A DNA stretch of 64,000 bases from the NCBI RefSeq assembly GCF_050003625.1, contig NC_134398.1:58117641-58181640 (forward strand), in the 5' to 3' direction. This DNA is from Haematobia irritans. Taxonomy: Eukaryota; Arthropoda; Insecta; Diptera; Muscidae. The position numbers were made by a program, and so were the translations under genes. Numbering within the stretch: position 1 is the stretch's first letter; every line of letters begins with the position of its first letter. The notes under the pieces were generated by a model. It searched no databases. It was not told where the DNA came from and was given only the letters and a program-made list of their open reading frames with translations. This document shows positions 42,281 to 57,034 of the stretch, one piece after another.

Positions 42281-43212
42281 AAGGGTGATTTGTTAAGAGC
42301 TTGATAACTTTTTTTTTAAAAAAACGCATAAAATTTGCAAAATCTCATCGGTTCTTTATTTGAAACGTTAGATTGGTCCATGACATTTACTTTTTGAAGA
42401 TAATTTCATTTAAATGTTGACCGCGGCTGCGTCTTGGGTGGTCCATTCGGAAAGTCCAATTTTGGGCAACTTTTTCGAGCATTTCGGCCGGAATAGCCCG
42501 AATTTCTTCGGAAATGTTGTCTTCCAAAGCTGGAATAGTTGCTGGCTTATTTCTGTAGACTTTAGACTTGACGTAGCCCCACAAAAAATAGTCTAAAGGC
42601 GTCAAATCGCATGATCTTGGTGGCCAACTTACCGGTCCATTTCTTGAGATGAATTGTTCTCCGAAGTTTTCCCTCAAGATGGCCATAGAATCGCGAGCTG
42701 TGTGGCATGTAGCGCCATCTTGTTGAAACCACATGTCAACCAAGTTCAGTTCTTCCATTTTTGGCAACAAAAAGTTTGTTAGCATCGAACGATAGCGATC
42801 GCCATTCACCGTAACGTTGCGTCCAACAGCATCTTTGAAAAAATACGGTCCAATGATTCCACCAGCGTACAAACCACACCAAACAGTGCATTTTTCGGGA
42901 TGCATGGGCAGTTCTTGAACGGCTTCTGGTTGCTCTTTACTCCAAATGCGGCAATTTTGCTTATTTACGTAGCCATTCAACCAGAAATGAGCCTCATCGC
43001 TGAACAAAATTTGTCGATAAAAAAGCGGAATTTCTGCCAACTTTTCTAGGGCCCATTCACTGAAAATTCGACGTTGTGGCAGATCGTTCGGCTATTCATG
43101 ATGAAATGTCAAAGCATACTGAGCATCTTTCTCTTTGACACCATGTCTGAAATCCCACGTGATCTGTCAAATACTAATGCATGAAAATCCTAACCTCAAA
43201 AGAATCACCCTT
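42281..43212 (-). mobile_element. DD41D mariner, internally deleted copy (932 bp)
   Basis: Same termini as 9,025-10,329 (AAGGGTGATT/AATCACCCTT), flanked by TA (42,279-42,280 and 43,213-43,214), in opposite orientation. It is exactly 373 bp shorter, which equals one deletion (positions 9,146-9,518 of the long copy); no other length change is needed. Confidence 0.92.
42387..43099 (-). pseudogene. DD41D transposase with N-terminal deletion
   Basis: The original ATG remains (43,099), but after ATGAATAG the sequence jumps to codons of the LKPNDLP region. This removes the DNA-binding domain and shifts the frame. The catalytic part stays open as 217 residues from an internal Met: FSDEAHFWLNG, FQQDGATCHTA and CDLTPLDYFLWGY are all intact. 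Glu in FSDEAHF and Cys in CTVWCGLYAGG look like the ancestral residues compared with the long copy. Confidence 0.9.
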
Positions 43213-43974
43213 TATATGGGAGCTATATCTATATCTAAATCTGAAACGATCAACCTAATTTGGCACGCATTGCAACAATGCTAATTCTACTCTCTGTGCA
43301 AAATTTCAACTAAATCGGAGTTAAAAATTGGCATCTGTGGTCATATGAGTGTAAATCGGGCGAAAGCTATATATGGGAGCTATATCTAAATCTGAACCGA
43401 TTCCAACCAAATTTGGCACGCATAGCAACAATGGTAATTCTACTCCCTGTGCAAAATTTCAACTAAATCGGAGTTAAAAATTGGCATCTGTGGTCATATG
43501 AGTGTAAATCGGGCGAAAGCTATATATGGTAGCTATATCTAAATCTGAACCGATTTCAACCAAATTTGGCACGAATAGCTACAATGCTAATTCTACTCCA
43601 TGTGCAAAATTTCAACTAAATCGGAGCAAAAAATTGGCCTCTGTGGTCATATGAGTGGAAATCGGGCGAAAGCTATATATGGGAGCTATATCTAAATCTG
43701 AACTGATTTCAACCAAATTTGGGACGCATAGCTACAATGCTAATTCTACTCCCTGTGCAAAATTTCAACCAAATTGGGGTAAAACTCTGGCTTCTGGGAC
43801 CGTATTAGTCCATATCGGGCGAAAGATATATATGGGAGCTATATCTAAATCTGCACCGATTTCAATAAAATTTGGCACACTTGACTATAGTACTAATTGT
43901 TCTTCTTGTGCAAAATTTTAAGCAAATTAGGGTAAAACTCTGGCTTCTGGGGCCATATAAGTCCATATCGGGCG

Positions 43975-43976
<2 letters not shown>

Positions 43977-44024
<48 letters not shown>
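43977..44024. repeat. (TA)n microsatellite, 48 bp
   Basis: Sits exactly at the ATATATATGGGAGC position of a DINE C unit. Confidence 0.95.
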
Positions 44025-44026
<2 letters not shown>

Positions 44027-44628
44027 GAGCTATATCTAAATCTGAACCGATTTCTTCCAAATTTGGGACGCATAGCTACAATGCTAATTCTACTCCCTGT
44101 GCAAAATTTCAACCAAATTGGGGTAAAACTCTGGCTTCTGGGACCGTATTAGTCCATATCGGGCGAAAGATATATATGGGAGCTATATCTAAATCTGCAC
44201 CGATTTCAATAAAATTTGGCACACTTGACTATAGTACTAATTGTTCTTCTTGTGCAAAATTTTAAGCAAATTAGGGTAAAACTCTGGCTTCTGGGGCCAT
44301 ATAAGTCCATATCGGGCGAAATATATATATATGGGAGCTATATCTAAATCTGAACCGATTTCTTCCAAAATCAATAGGGATCTATTCTGAGCCAAAACAC
44401 ATACTTGTGCCAAATTTGAAGTCGATTGGACTAAAACTGCGACCTAGACTTTGATTACAAAAATGTGTTCACGGACAGACGGACAGACGGACATGGCTAT
44501 ATCGACTCAGGAGCCCACCCTGAGCATTTTTGCCAAAGACACCATGTGTCTATCTCGTCTCCTTCTGGGTGGTGCAAACATATGCACTAACTTATAATAC
44601 CCTGTTCCACAGTGTGGAGCAGGGTATA

Positions 44629-45755
<1,127 letters not shown>

Positions 45756-46539
45756 ATAATAAACACCTTTTGTTAGTAAAATCAAGAATAATTTGGAGAT
45801 GACTCTTTACATCTTCCGCTACAAAAAGCGTTCGTAGTTTGCCATAGACTAAATAATTCATATAAACACTCAAAAAATAGATTAGTTCGAGACTTTTAGT
45901 CACAGTTAGTTAATTTTAGCTAGTGATGAACAAAATTCACTGAGTTAATTAATTTACGGCCATTGCTACATAAATAGTTGAAAACCCCACATATCGTATG
46001 TTCATAAATAGGCTGAAGCAGAGAGTACATGATTTTGTCAAATGTGCGAACAAGTTTTTCGATGTTATTAAAATTTTACAGTACCTTAATACAAAGCCCA
46101 ATTTGATACGAAATTCTCATTTTTAATATAAACTAACTAACGATGAATGTCAATTCTAACTTCCGATGTGGATTTTTTTTTTGGCATGGATGATAAATAT
46201 CATTCTTAAAATTGTACTTAATTAGCTTCGATAAAGTACTTTTTGAGCCAAGAGGTACTTTTTCATAATGAGCTTCTTTACTAACCAATCCATTTAATCG
46301 AAATCAGTTCAGATTTCGATATAGCTCCCATATGTGGCCCTATAATTAGGGACATTTGCAAAAACTGTACTAATTTATATTTCTTTGCATTTTTTTCTCC
46401 ACGTATGGTAGTTCTAAAGGTCAACGTGTAAAGTAACGGGATTCTATAACTGTTATTCTTAATAATCACACATCTCTCATTGTTACTGATAAAAAATGTC
46501 ATTTACTGAAGCAGTCATAATTTGAGTGTGCGTTAAGTT
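45756..46539. other. No gene; a short DINE C remnant near 46,300
   Basis: GTTCAGATTTCGATATAGCT then CCCATATG (about 46,303-46,333) is a C-unit fragment, followed by CCCTATAATTAGGGACATTT, which resembles a Tc1 terminal repeat. The rest is unrecognised. Confidence 0.5.
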
Positions 46540-46671
46540 GGTCACATAATTAAGGACAAGGAATATTTCACTTTGTTTTCGGAGAAAACATTGCAAAAAA
46601 GCGCTGAAAGTACAAAAATATGATAAAATCGTGGTACAGTAAGTATAAAAGTGTACAATAATATTTTGGAA

Positions 46672-47760
46672 ATGGGTCGCAATATGAGCTGCACTCCGGA
46701 ATTACGCAATCTTATACTTTGTAAAGGCCGGTATGCACCTCTAGCGAAATTTTCGGTAGCAAAAATTTATTTAAGTCTACAACAAAACACAGGGCTTTGT
46801 ACACAAATTTTAAACCAGCTAATCGCTTTTAAAAATTGTTAATATATGTTCCAAATATTCCTCAAATAAATTGTTTATTATTTACAGACCTTGTAAAACT
46901 TTTACGCACACAATGATTGTAATAAATTAAATGTTTGCTGCCAAAATATGCTTTTGACAACCCTGTTATTTTCATCAAAGGTGCGTACCAGCTTACGAAA
47001 TTGAACGCTACCGAAAATTTCGTTAGCATAAATAGCAATGCATTTCTTATGGGAATGAAATTTTTCGCTAGAGGTGCATACCGGCCTTAAGTAAAAGAAA
47101 ACAATTCGTATCATAGCGAATGAGTTGGAATGTTCCAATACAGGGTTGCACAATGCTATTGTACATTATAAGAATAATGGGACTGATGAAAATATTAAAA
47201 GCGTACCCAAGCCAAGAAAAACAAGTGCTGATAATCGCATAATCTGCCGAGTGAGAAAATCTAACCCTTTTCTAACCTCCAGGCAGATTCATAATCAAAT
47301 AACCCCTCAAATTAGTAATGAAAGATCCACTCACACTGTAAGACAAGGTCTACTTGAGAGAAATCTCCGTGGCTGTATCACAAAAAGAAAACCACACGTT
47401 TCTGCCAAAAATTATATATTTTCTAAAAGAGCCTGTAGAGAGACGCTTAGAGTTTTAGAAAAACATGCTTTGGTGTGACGAATTCAAGTTTAATTTGTTT
47501 GGTTCGGATGGTAAGAGATATGTTCGAAGCCCTCCCAATAAACAAACTCGATAAACTAAAGACTATAAAACATGGTGGTGGGAATATGAGGGTTTGGGCG
47601 GTATTTGCATGGTTTGAAATAGGTCTAATCCGTCGAATAACCGAGAAAATCGACCAATTTTTATATAAAGATATTTGACGAATACAATGTACTGATGAAC
47701 ATATGCCAAGCACATTCATTTTTATGCAGGATAATGATCCAAAAGATACGATAAAAGCCT
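46672..47760 (+). pseudogene. Tc1-type (DD34E) transposase pseudogene, left copy
   Basis: ATG at 46,672 (MGRNMSCTPELRNLILC). It is then broken by a 365-bp MITE, resuming with IRIIANELECSNTGLHNAIV (paired helix-turn-helix region), NPFLTSRQIHNQI, and after a stop WCDEFKFNLFGSDGKRYVR (first Asp), GGGNMRVWAVFAWFEIGLI and FIFMQDNDPKDT (second Asp). It ends where the CACTCAAA-family element begins at 47,763. The C-terminus with the catalytic Glu is absent on this side. A Thr in the PRKTSADNR region is Ala in the other arm. Confidence 0.85.
46724..47088. mobile_element. AAGGCCGG MITE in Tc1 transposase, left arm
   Basis: The inverted ends AAGGCCGGTATGCACCTCTA and its complement are perfect for at least 20 bp. 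The flanks TAA/TTAA suggest a TTAA-like target. The identical insertion is at 51,620-51,984 in the other arm. Confidence 0.85.
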
Positions 47761-47762
47761 GC

Positions 47763-49278
<1,516 letters not shown>

Positions 49279-49860
49279 TACAGTGGAGGTCATATAATTA
49301 GGAACACAATTTTTAGTAAAAAGTTTAGCGGATTTTTAACGATCTTGATAATAAAACAATTTTTTATGATTCAGAAATGTATGCTATACTTTTGAGCATG
49401 TATTGGTGTTAACAAAAAAAAAAATAATAATAAAATATGTTTTATTCATATTAACTTAAACACCGAAATTCAAATATTTTATAGTTTTTTGGTTGGACGG
49501 CTAATTAAGGACACTTTGCATTTTTTGTTAAACTTAATAAAAAAAACTACATTAAGTATATAAAGTGGCTCTATTTCACTTCTAATGTATGTTTATATTT
49601 AATATTCTGTCGGATAATCTTTGGACGCAATCACAGCTCTGCACCTCCGAGAAATACTCTCAATCAGACGTTGGCATCTTTCTACTGAGATATTCTGACA
49701 TATATTTTTAGCATTTTCAAATAATTCGTCTCCATTCTTTTTTGTTTTCTGCTCCAATGACCTCTTTACATCAGCCCACAGATTTTCTATTGGATTTAAA
49801 TCTGGGTTTTGAGCAGGCCAGTCTAAAATGTTACTGTTTTGATCGGAAAACCAAAATATT
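49279..49860 (-). pseudogene. Tc1-type transposase C-terminus and terminal repeat
   Basis: The minus-strand reading has FSDQNSNILDWPAQNPDLNP followed by IENLWADVKRSLEQ (catalytic Glu in the PIENLW box) and ends CRAVIASKDYPTEY with a stop at about 49,604. The terminal repeat CAGTGGAGGTCATATAATTA is at 49,280. It is the 3' half of the element whose 5' half is in the arm 50,517-52,168; the CACTCAAA-family element lies between them. Confidence 0.82.
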
Positions 49861-50944
49861 TACGTGATATCAAAAATTACGCAACCTAAATTTTAGGATG
49901 CAAATTTTACAAAATATTAAGGACAAATTTCTTTAAAATAATTATATTTTAATTAAAATAAAGTTTATAATCTTTGCTTCAAAAATTGTTTTCATTAAAT
50001 TTAAGACACAAATTTTGTAAATTTTCGTCCCTCCGTTAAAGTCGCATGTCTTTGAACTAAGGCTAATTTTCATTAAAGTAAAGAAACACATTATTGATTT
50101 AAAGAAATTGTCCTTAAATTAACTGAAATATTGAAACTCAAGATTTAAGATAAAAACTCTTCAAATATAGGCTGAGACTTATTTTGAAGATTTAGCGTCA
50201 TTGGCTTAAAGTTTTTTTTGCTATAATTAAGAAAACATTTTTTACTTTGAAGTATCCGTTATAATTTGGATTTTTAAAGTGGCATTTGTTTGTACGTGAG
50301 TACCTTTATTACTAAAGGCCGGTACTATGTTCATTCTTGCGAAAAATTTTTATAGAAACCATTATTTCGCACATAGAAAGCGGTGTTTATTTAGGTAACT
50401 TGGAGCGCTATTTTACAGGGAGCGATATTGAATTAAGTTGGTGGTTGCTGCTTGCTATTACAAAATTAACATTTTATTTTCCTTGGGCAATTGATCTGTT
50501 ACTCCTTTGATCCTTTGTATAGTTTCGGAACAAAAATATAATCCGTGTTTGTGTTATAAACCCACACAAATAGTTTTAATAAATAAATTATTTCTTAATT
50601 CACATTGCAAATGTCGCCATGCTATAAAAGTCAGTTTTTCAACTCGAAAAAACAAAGTACCACAAATGGAAAAATTTCGCTAGTTTTTCGCATTTTTTAA
50701 TTTTGTATGGAGTTTCAACGCGAAAACCGAACAGAGTACCGGCCTTAAGCCGCTAAAAGAGAATGAAAATTTGATATATGAGATCTGTATCCTAATTTTA
50801 ATTTTATTCGTCCCAGATTTAAAGCCACATAGATTGCTAAAAAATTTCTTTACTTCAAAGAACTCGCATCTTTGGCTCGGAATCAATACCAAAATCCTTA
50901 AGGGAAGGTCGAAATCTTTGAATCCAAGTAAACTTTTTTTTGAG
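49861..50944. mobile_element. CACTCAAA-family element with nested MITE and SINE-bearing fragment
   Basis: The right end is AGTAAACTTTTTTTTGAGTG. The family words CTCCCTCCGTTAAAGTCG and TATCCGTTATAATTTGGA occur at about 50,030-50,275. It is split by an AAGGCCGGTACT-type MITE (about 50,325-50,747), itself split by a CTACAC-family fragment (about 50,400-50,515, TTGGAGCGCTATTTTACAGG). That gives three levels inside the Tc1 element. Confidence 0.7.
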
Positions 50945-52168
50945 TGCAGGCTTTTATCGTATCTTTTGGATCATTATCCTGCATAAAAATGAATGTGCTT
51001 GGCATATGTTCATCAGTACATTGTATTCGTCAAATATCTTTATATAAAAATTGGTCGATTTTCTCGGTTATTCGACGGATTAGACCTATTTCAAACCATG
51101 CAAATACCGCCCAAACCCTCATATTCCCACCACCATGTTTTATAGTCTTTAGTTTATCGAGTTTGTTTATTGGGAGGGCTTCGAACATATCTCTTACCAT
51201 CCGAACCAAACAAATTAAACTTGAATTCGTCACACCAAAGCATGTTTTTCTAAAACTCTAAGCGTCTCTCTACAGGCTCTTTTAGAAAATATATAATTTT
51301 TGGCAGAAACGTGTGGTTTTCTTTTTGTGATACAGCCACGGAGATTTCTCTCAAGTAGACCTTGTCTTACAGTGTGAGTGGATCTTTCATTACTAATTTG
51401 AGGGGTTATTTGATTATGAATCTGCCTGGAGGTTAGAAAAGGGTTAGATTTTCTCACTCGGCAGATTATGCGATTATCAGCACTTGCTTTTCTTGGCTTG
51501 GGTACGCTTTTAATATTTTCATCAGTCCCATTATTCTTATAATGTACAATAGCATTGTGCAACCCTGTATTGGAACATTCCAACTCATTCGCTATGATAC
51601 GAATTGTTTTCTTTTACTTAAGGCCGGTATGCACCTCTAGCGAAAAATTTCATTCCCATAAGAAATGCATTGCTATTTATGCTAACGAAATTTTCGGTAG
51701 CGTTCAATTTCGTAAGCTGGTACGCACCTTTGATGAAAATAACAGGGTTGTCAAAAGCATATTTTGGCAGCAAACATTTAATTTATTACAATCATTGTGT
51801 GCGTAAAAGTTTTACAAGGTCTGTAAATAATAAACAATTTATTTGAGGAATATTTGGAACATATATTAACAATTTTTAAAAGCGATTAGCTGGTTTAAAA
51901 TTTGTGTACAAAGCCCTGTGTTTTGTTGTAGACTTAAATAAATTTTTGCTACCGAAAATTTCGCTAGAGGTGCATACCGGCCTTTACAAAGTATAAGATT
52001 GCGTAATTCCGGAGTGCAGCTCATATTGCGACCCATTTCCAAAATATTATTGTACACTTTTATACTTACTGTACCACGATTTTATCATATTTTTGTACTT
52101 TCAGCGCTTTTTTGCAATGTTTTCTCCGAAAACAAAGTGAAATATTCCTTGTCCTTAATTATGTGACC
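50517..52168 (-). repeat. Right arm of 1.65-kb inverted duplication (Tc1 5' half)
   Basis: Reverse complement of 46,540-48,190. On the minus strand it carries the transposase from 52,036 (MGRN), the AAGGCCGG MITE (51,620-51,984), the helix-turn-helix part (51,583-51,230) and the first two catalytic Asp regions. This arm, unlike the left one, is followed by the rest of the Tc1 element down to 49,279, so it is probably the source locus. Confidence 0.9.
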
Positions 52169-52764
<596 letters not shown>

Positions 52765-52778
52765 TGGTAACAAATATG

Positions 52779-53240
52779 TTAGGAATAAAAAAAGCCATTC
52801 GGTGCCAAGCAAAGACAATACGGGGGATGACTCATTAAATCCATGTTTTGCGTGTTCAAAAATGCAGTTGTTTGAGCCGACGTGTTAGACCTCGAACTGT
52901 CGTGGTGAAGGGTGATCCGTCGCTGGCGGTTAGATTTCCTGATTTCTTGGAAGACAACTGGCAAACAAATGCTTGTGTACCACTCAGAATTGACTGTTCT
53001 GCGTTGTTCTTGTGGAACCGTTGTTTAAGTTATTAACAATTTGTGTGGGATCCACGATAGGTCACATGACGATCTGGTAAAATCATATGGCGCACAGCAT
53101 CAATGGTTTCCGGAACAACACCTGATTTTGGGCGACCTTCATGAAATTCGTCTTTGAGTGAACTACGACCTCGGATAAATTTACCATATCATCGATAAAC
53201 ACTGAACCTTGGTGGAGTTTCATCGCTGAAAATTGAATTA
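52779..53240 (-). pseudogene. Second mariner type (DD34D), decayed transposase remnant
   Basis: The minus-strand N-terminal part has FSVYRWYGKFIRGRSSL, DEFHEGRPKSGVVPETID and VRHMILPDRHVTYR. The C-terminal part has RRITLHHDSS (second Asp) and [20 protein letters not shown], then LAPNGFF, where the third Asp is Gly. The middle of the protein is missing. It is clearly a different subfamily from the Himar1-like copies. Confidence 0.75.
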
Positions 53241-53550
53241 TGTCGGAAAGTTGTACAAAATCGTACTTAAATGTTCACGATTTAATAAAATTTTTTGGCG
53301 AGATGAATCTTTATGTCGCCATAAACAAAACAAATAGAGCTCGTATATCGAAACGTTCTGAGTACGTATAACATAAAAAGTCACGTTTTAAAATAGAGTT
53401 TTCGGTTGGCAGATTGCAACTAGGGTAGCTTAATCGCAAAACATAAAAGCCAATCCTTTTATTTTTCGTAGAATTAAACCTATTTACACATTCATGGTAA
53501 AATTATAAAATTTATCACTGTGGCAATGATTGAGCATTTCGTATATATTA

Positions 53551-54850
53551 AAGGGTGCTACGGTCAAAATTTGGTCAAGGGAAAACGCGTGTAAATCTGT
53601 GAAATCGTTTATTTAAAAAATCAAATTAAATTTCTTTTTCAAGTTCAATTAGTATAAAATTCAGGAAGAATATTCAGTTAGGCTTTCGCTTTTCCAAATC
53701 CGAATTGCCGAGCCTCACGTTTGACACCTGCCATCACATTTTGTACAGCCACCTTGTTCACCTTCTTCGCCACAGAAAGCCAGTTTGCCTTGAACTGCTG
53801 CTCGTCGTTAGCAGTTTTTTGGTCTTCTTTAGGTTCCGCTTGACAATAGCCCAGTATTTCTCAATTGGGCGGAGCTCTGCCGTGTTGGGAGGGTTCTTGT
53901 CCTTGGGAACCACCTGCACGTTGTTGGCGGTGTACCACTCCATGGCCTTATTACCGTAATGGCAAGGTGCCAAATCCGGCCAAAACAGTACGGAACAACC
54001 GTGTTTCTTCAGGAAAGGCAGCAGACGTTTATTCAAACACTCTTTCACGTAAATTTCTTGGTTGACAGTCCCGGAAGGTATGAAAATGCTGCTTTTCAAG
54101 CTACAGGTACAGATGGCTTGCCAAACCAGATATTTCTGTACGAACTTTGACAGTTTTATGTGCTTGAAAATATCTGCTACCTTTCCCCTTCCTTTTGCCG
54201 TATAAAACTCCTGTCCCGGAAGCTGCTTGTAGTCGGCTTTGACGTAGGTTTCGTCGTCCATTACCACGCACTCAAACTTCGTCAGCATCGTCGTGTACAG
54301 CCTCCGGGATCGCGCTTTGGCCGTCGTATTTTATTTATCATCGCGATTTGGAGTCACTACCTTCTTGTAAGTCGATAGTCCGACTCGTTTTTTGTCTCGA
54401 TGCACGGTTGTAGACGATACACCCAGCTTATTTGCGGCATCTCGGAGAGAGAGGTTAGGGTTTCGCTTGAAACTACCGGCAACTCTCTTTGTCGTCTCAG
54501 CGGCTTCCGGTTTTCGATTTCCCCCCCGATCCAGACTTCCTGGCTGGCGACAAACGTTTCCCAAACACTTTAATTACATTTGTAACGGTTGATTTGGCAA
54601 CCTATAGCGATTTTGCCAGCTTTGCGTGCGAGTAGCTCGGATTTTCGCGATGCGCGAGCAAAATTTTGATATGGTGCTCTTCTTGCTTGGACGGCATTTT
54701 GACAACTGAAGAGTGAATTCCAAAATCAAAATAGGAGCAACATTCTACACACACACACCTTCAAAATGAGGGGTGTTCAGGTTTTTTAAAAGCAAAATTG
54801 AAAGAAATACGTCAAGTTGATATTGACCAAATTTTGACCATATCACCCTT
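53551..54850 (-). mobile_element. DD37E Tc1/mariner element, full length
   Basis: The 1,300-bp element with ends AAGGGTGCTACGGTCAAAAT and, inverted, AAGGGTGATATGGTCAAAAT is flanked by TA (53,549-53,550 and 54,851-54,852). The transposase on the minus strand has only three lesions. No nested insertions. Confidence 0.9.
53678..54697 (-). pseudogene. DD37E transposase, three lesions
   Basis: ATG at 54,697 (MPSKQEEHHIKILLAHREN). Helix-turn-helix motifs are SYSHAKLAKSL and NLSLRDAANKLGVSSTTVHR. Catalytic residues: MDDETYVKADY (first Asp), FWPDLAPCHY (second Asp) and AELRPIEKYWAIVKRN (Glu). Thirty-seven residues lie between the second Asp and the Glu, the ITmD37E/DD37E class known from mosquitoes and other animals. 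Damage: TAG near codon 28; CGCGATGATAAATAA, a stop where the frame otherwise continues (about 54,331); and a frameshift at about 53,810 after the KKLL region. The stop at 53,678 is the expected end. About 339 codons. Confidence 0.88.
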
Positions 54851-54970
54851 TATGTTTGTATTCGTAAGCGTTCAAGGTATATATTTTTGTGTTTACGAAA
54901 TAAACAAAACAAATTTTATGAATTCAATAAATTTAAATTTTTATGAAGGCTTTTCATAAGAAATGTGTAC

Positions 54971-55399
54971 TAGAGGTGTACGCGTGACACGAAATTGTCG
55001 TGATACGCGTGAATGACATAAGTCGCGAATAAATCAGTTTGTGAAGGTGGGTGAATAAAATTTCTGCAAAATCACGCTTACAAAAAAAATTTAAATTTAC
55101 TTCTTAATTGTATGTTAATCACACGTTAATTGCGCCTACTATCTGAATAACTTAAATTAATTTAGCTATTGAACTATATTATATTTTTAATTTAGTTACC
55201 TTTGTTCATTCTCGGTTTTAAAATGTCGTGAGTCACGTGAATGGTCGTGAATCGTGCGTGAGCGTGAGTCTTCATTTCGTGAATGTGCGTGCGTGTGAGT
55301 GGCTACCACACATATCGTACGGGAACGTGCGTGAATAAATATTTTGCTTCGTGAATGTGCGTGAATGTGAGCGTAATTTCACTCACGAGCACACTTCTA
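54971..55399. mobile_element. CGTGA-rich hAT-type MITE, copy 2
   Basis: The ends TAGAGGTGTACGCGTGA and TCACGAGCACACTTCTA are flanked by the perfect 8-bp repeat ATGTGTAC (54,963-54,970 and 55,400-55,407), which also fits the hAT target pattern nTnnnnAn. It has one TGAGTCA heptamer (55,229). Confidence 0.85.
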
Positions 55400-55407
55400 A
55401 TGTGTAC

Positions 55408-56548
55408 TTTTATGTGTATCCATGATGTAGTTTTAATTTGGTGCTCGAATAGAAGTAAAAAAGCAATTTTTCTATATACTGAATAACAAATTGCTCGAAT
55501 TTCTGGAATTAAGCAGTTCGAAACAGATTTAAATTTCGATTTGTCCAAATTTTTCAATTAATTTTGCAGTGGAATAAGAGAATTTTTTTTTGGTAAACTG
55601 CAAATATCTTAAAAAAAAACTTTTCATTATATTAGATAAGACTTCACGCTCTTACCATTATTTAAGTTGTAGTATAATTGCATACGGAAACGATTGGTTG
55701 CTTGCAAATTATTCAAACCAGAAACTGATTAAACAAAAATTGTAAGAAGCGTATAATCTACATTTTAAGGAATCTCTATATTTTTGTATCCCCCAGACAC
55801 AATTCATTTACAATCTGTGACTAGTCCAAATGACGCAAACAGTAGAAAATCTCAAATCCTAGCCACAATACGCCAAACTCAAACAGATTTACAACAATGT
55901 CCGCTACAACAAACATCTAAATGTGGTAGTAGCTACAAAAGCAACAGCATAAGCACCAGTGTCAACATCACTTCCAACTACAGCATTTGTTGCCCATCCC
56001 ACTATGACTGACTTTTCGTACCATTCGTACACTCCCCAAAGACTCGGCAAGAGCATCGTCATTGCTAAGGATTTCAAACAAAAGGACCATGGTCCATATA
56101 GCAGCATTCCAACATAAATGGAATGGTGGAAACAAATAAATAGAAATCTCACCAATAAAATAAACAAAAATGTTAAAAAGCATCACTCGACGTTATTGTT
56201 GCGGCTTAGAGTGAATTGTGTAACAATTGGTAAATATTTGATAAAAACACAATTTAATGCTGAAACATTGGAACAAATATACGCCTTGGAGAATCGAATG
56301 ACCAACATTACACAAAAATGAATTTTCTTTTATTGTCATTAATGGTTTACAGTTGAATGAGAAGCAACAAAAAACAAAATGTCACGATTTCTTCACAGAG
56401 GAGTGATCATGTAAATGTAAATTCGGTCGTGAATTACCAGTAGTAGGTTTTCCCATTACATTAATAGTTTTTCTATTAATCGTGGCCGCTCGAACCACTT
56501 ATGACAATTAATCGTTCGTTTTCAGATTTTAAATATGTCATTATATAC
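55408..56548. other. No confident gene; possible decayed coding patch 55,780-56,320
   Basis: The region is less AT-rich than its surroundings and has ORFs at 55,784-56,011 (75 residues, Ser/Thr/Gln-rich) and 56,118-56,321 (67 residues). I recognise no domain. Different frames read plausibly in succession, as expected for an old pseudogene, but this is weak. Confidence 0.35.
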
Positions 56549-56960
56549 GCAGAGAAATAATTCGTTCCTCCCAAACAAAATTTTAGACAAACAATCATCG
56601 ATTACCATTAGCTCTTCGTTGTAATGAAATTTATTTAGAAGAAATTTTATATTTTTTGTGATAAACGTTGATTTTTTTAATAGATGTGACAACAATTTCA
56701 TAAAGACTAACTAAAATGTTTGCTTTTGATTTTCTGGCTAATTGCATTTCCTTCATATCTTTCTTATTTCAATACCTAGCCGTTTTTCTGTAATGTACAC
56801 AATGTAGAATTAATTATTTACATATATTTTTTTTTAATTTTACCTTTTGTCATATTTAAGAGATAATTATAAATAATGTTGCAATAAAAAGTATTTTTAT
56901 ACTTTTATCTACTTTTTAGTGCAAAAATAATTATTTTGGGGATACAGGTTTAAAATTTTT
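56549..56960. mobile_element. ACACGCAAA-family element, truncated copy
   Basis: ACGCAGAGAAATAATTCGTT then CCTCCCAAAC, AAATTTTAGACAAACAA and TTTCTGGCTAATTGCATTTC match 19,383-19,590. The SINE tRNA-like modules are not present; a CCGTTTTTCTGTAATGTACA body word is. Confidence 0.6.
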
Positions 56961-57034
56961 GATAGAAATGACGACATTAATCGTGTGTAAAGTACTCTTC
57001 AGGATTCTCGCAATAATAACTCAATACACACGTT

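Larger units (their letters stand above)
41885..44628 (+). repeat. DINE C, nearly complete, carrying the deleted DD41D element
   Basis: The head is CAAGTAAGGAAAGTCTAAAG with a GTCGGGCGGGACCGAC hairpin. The 153-bp C units (ATGGGAGCTATATCT at 43,679 and 43,832) run to the tail with ACGGACAGACGGACAGACGG and the terminal CTGTTCCACAGTGTGGAGCA palindrome. The DD41D copy interrupts it at 42,281-43,212, and a (TA) run lies at 43,977-44,024. Confidence 0.85.

Noticed and set aside
55784..56321. Host exon
   Set aside because: Ser/Thr/Gln-rich ORF and a following Lys-rich ORF read in different frames without splice signals I could trust; left as unrecognised.
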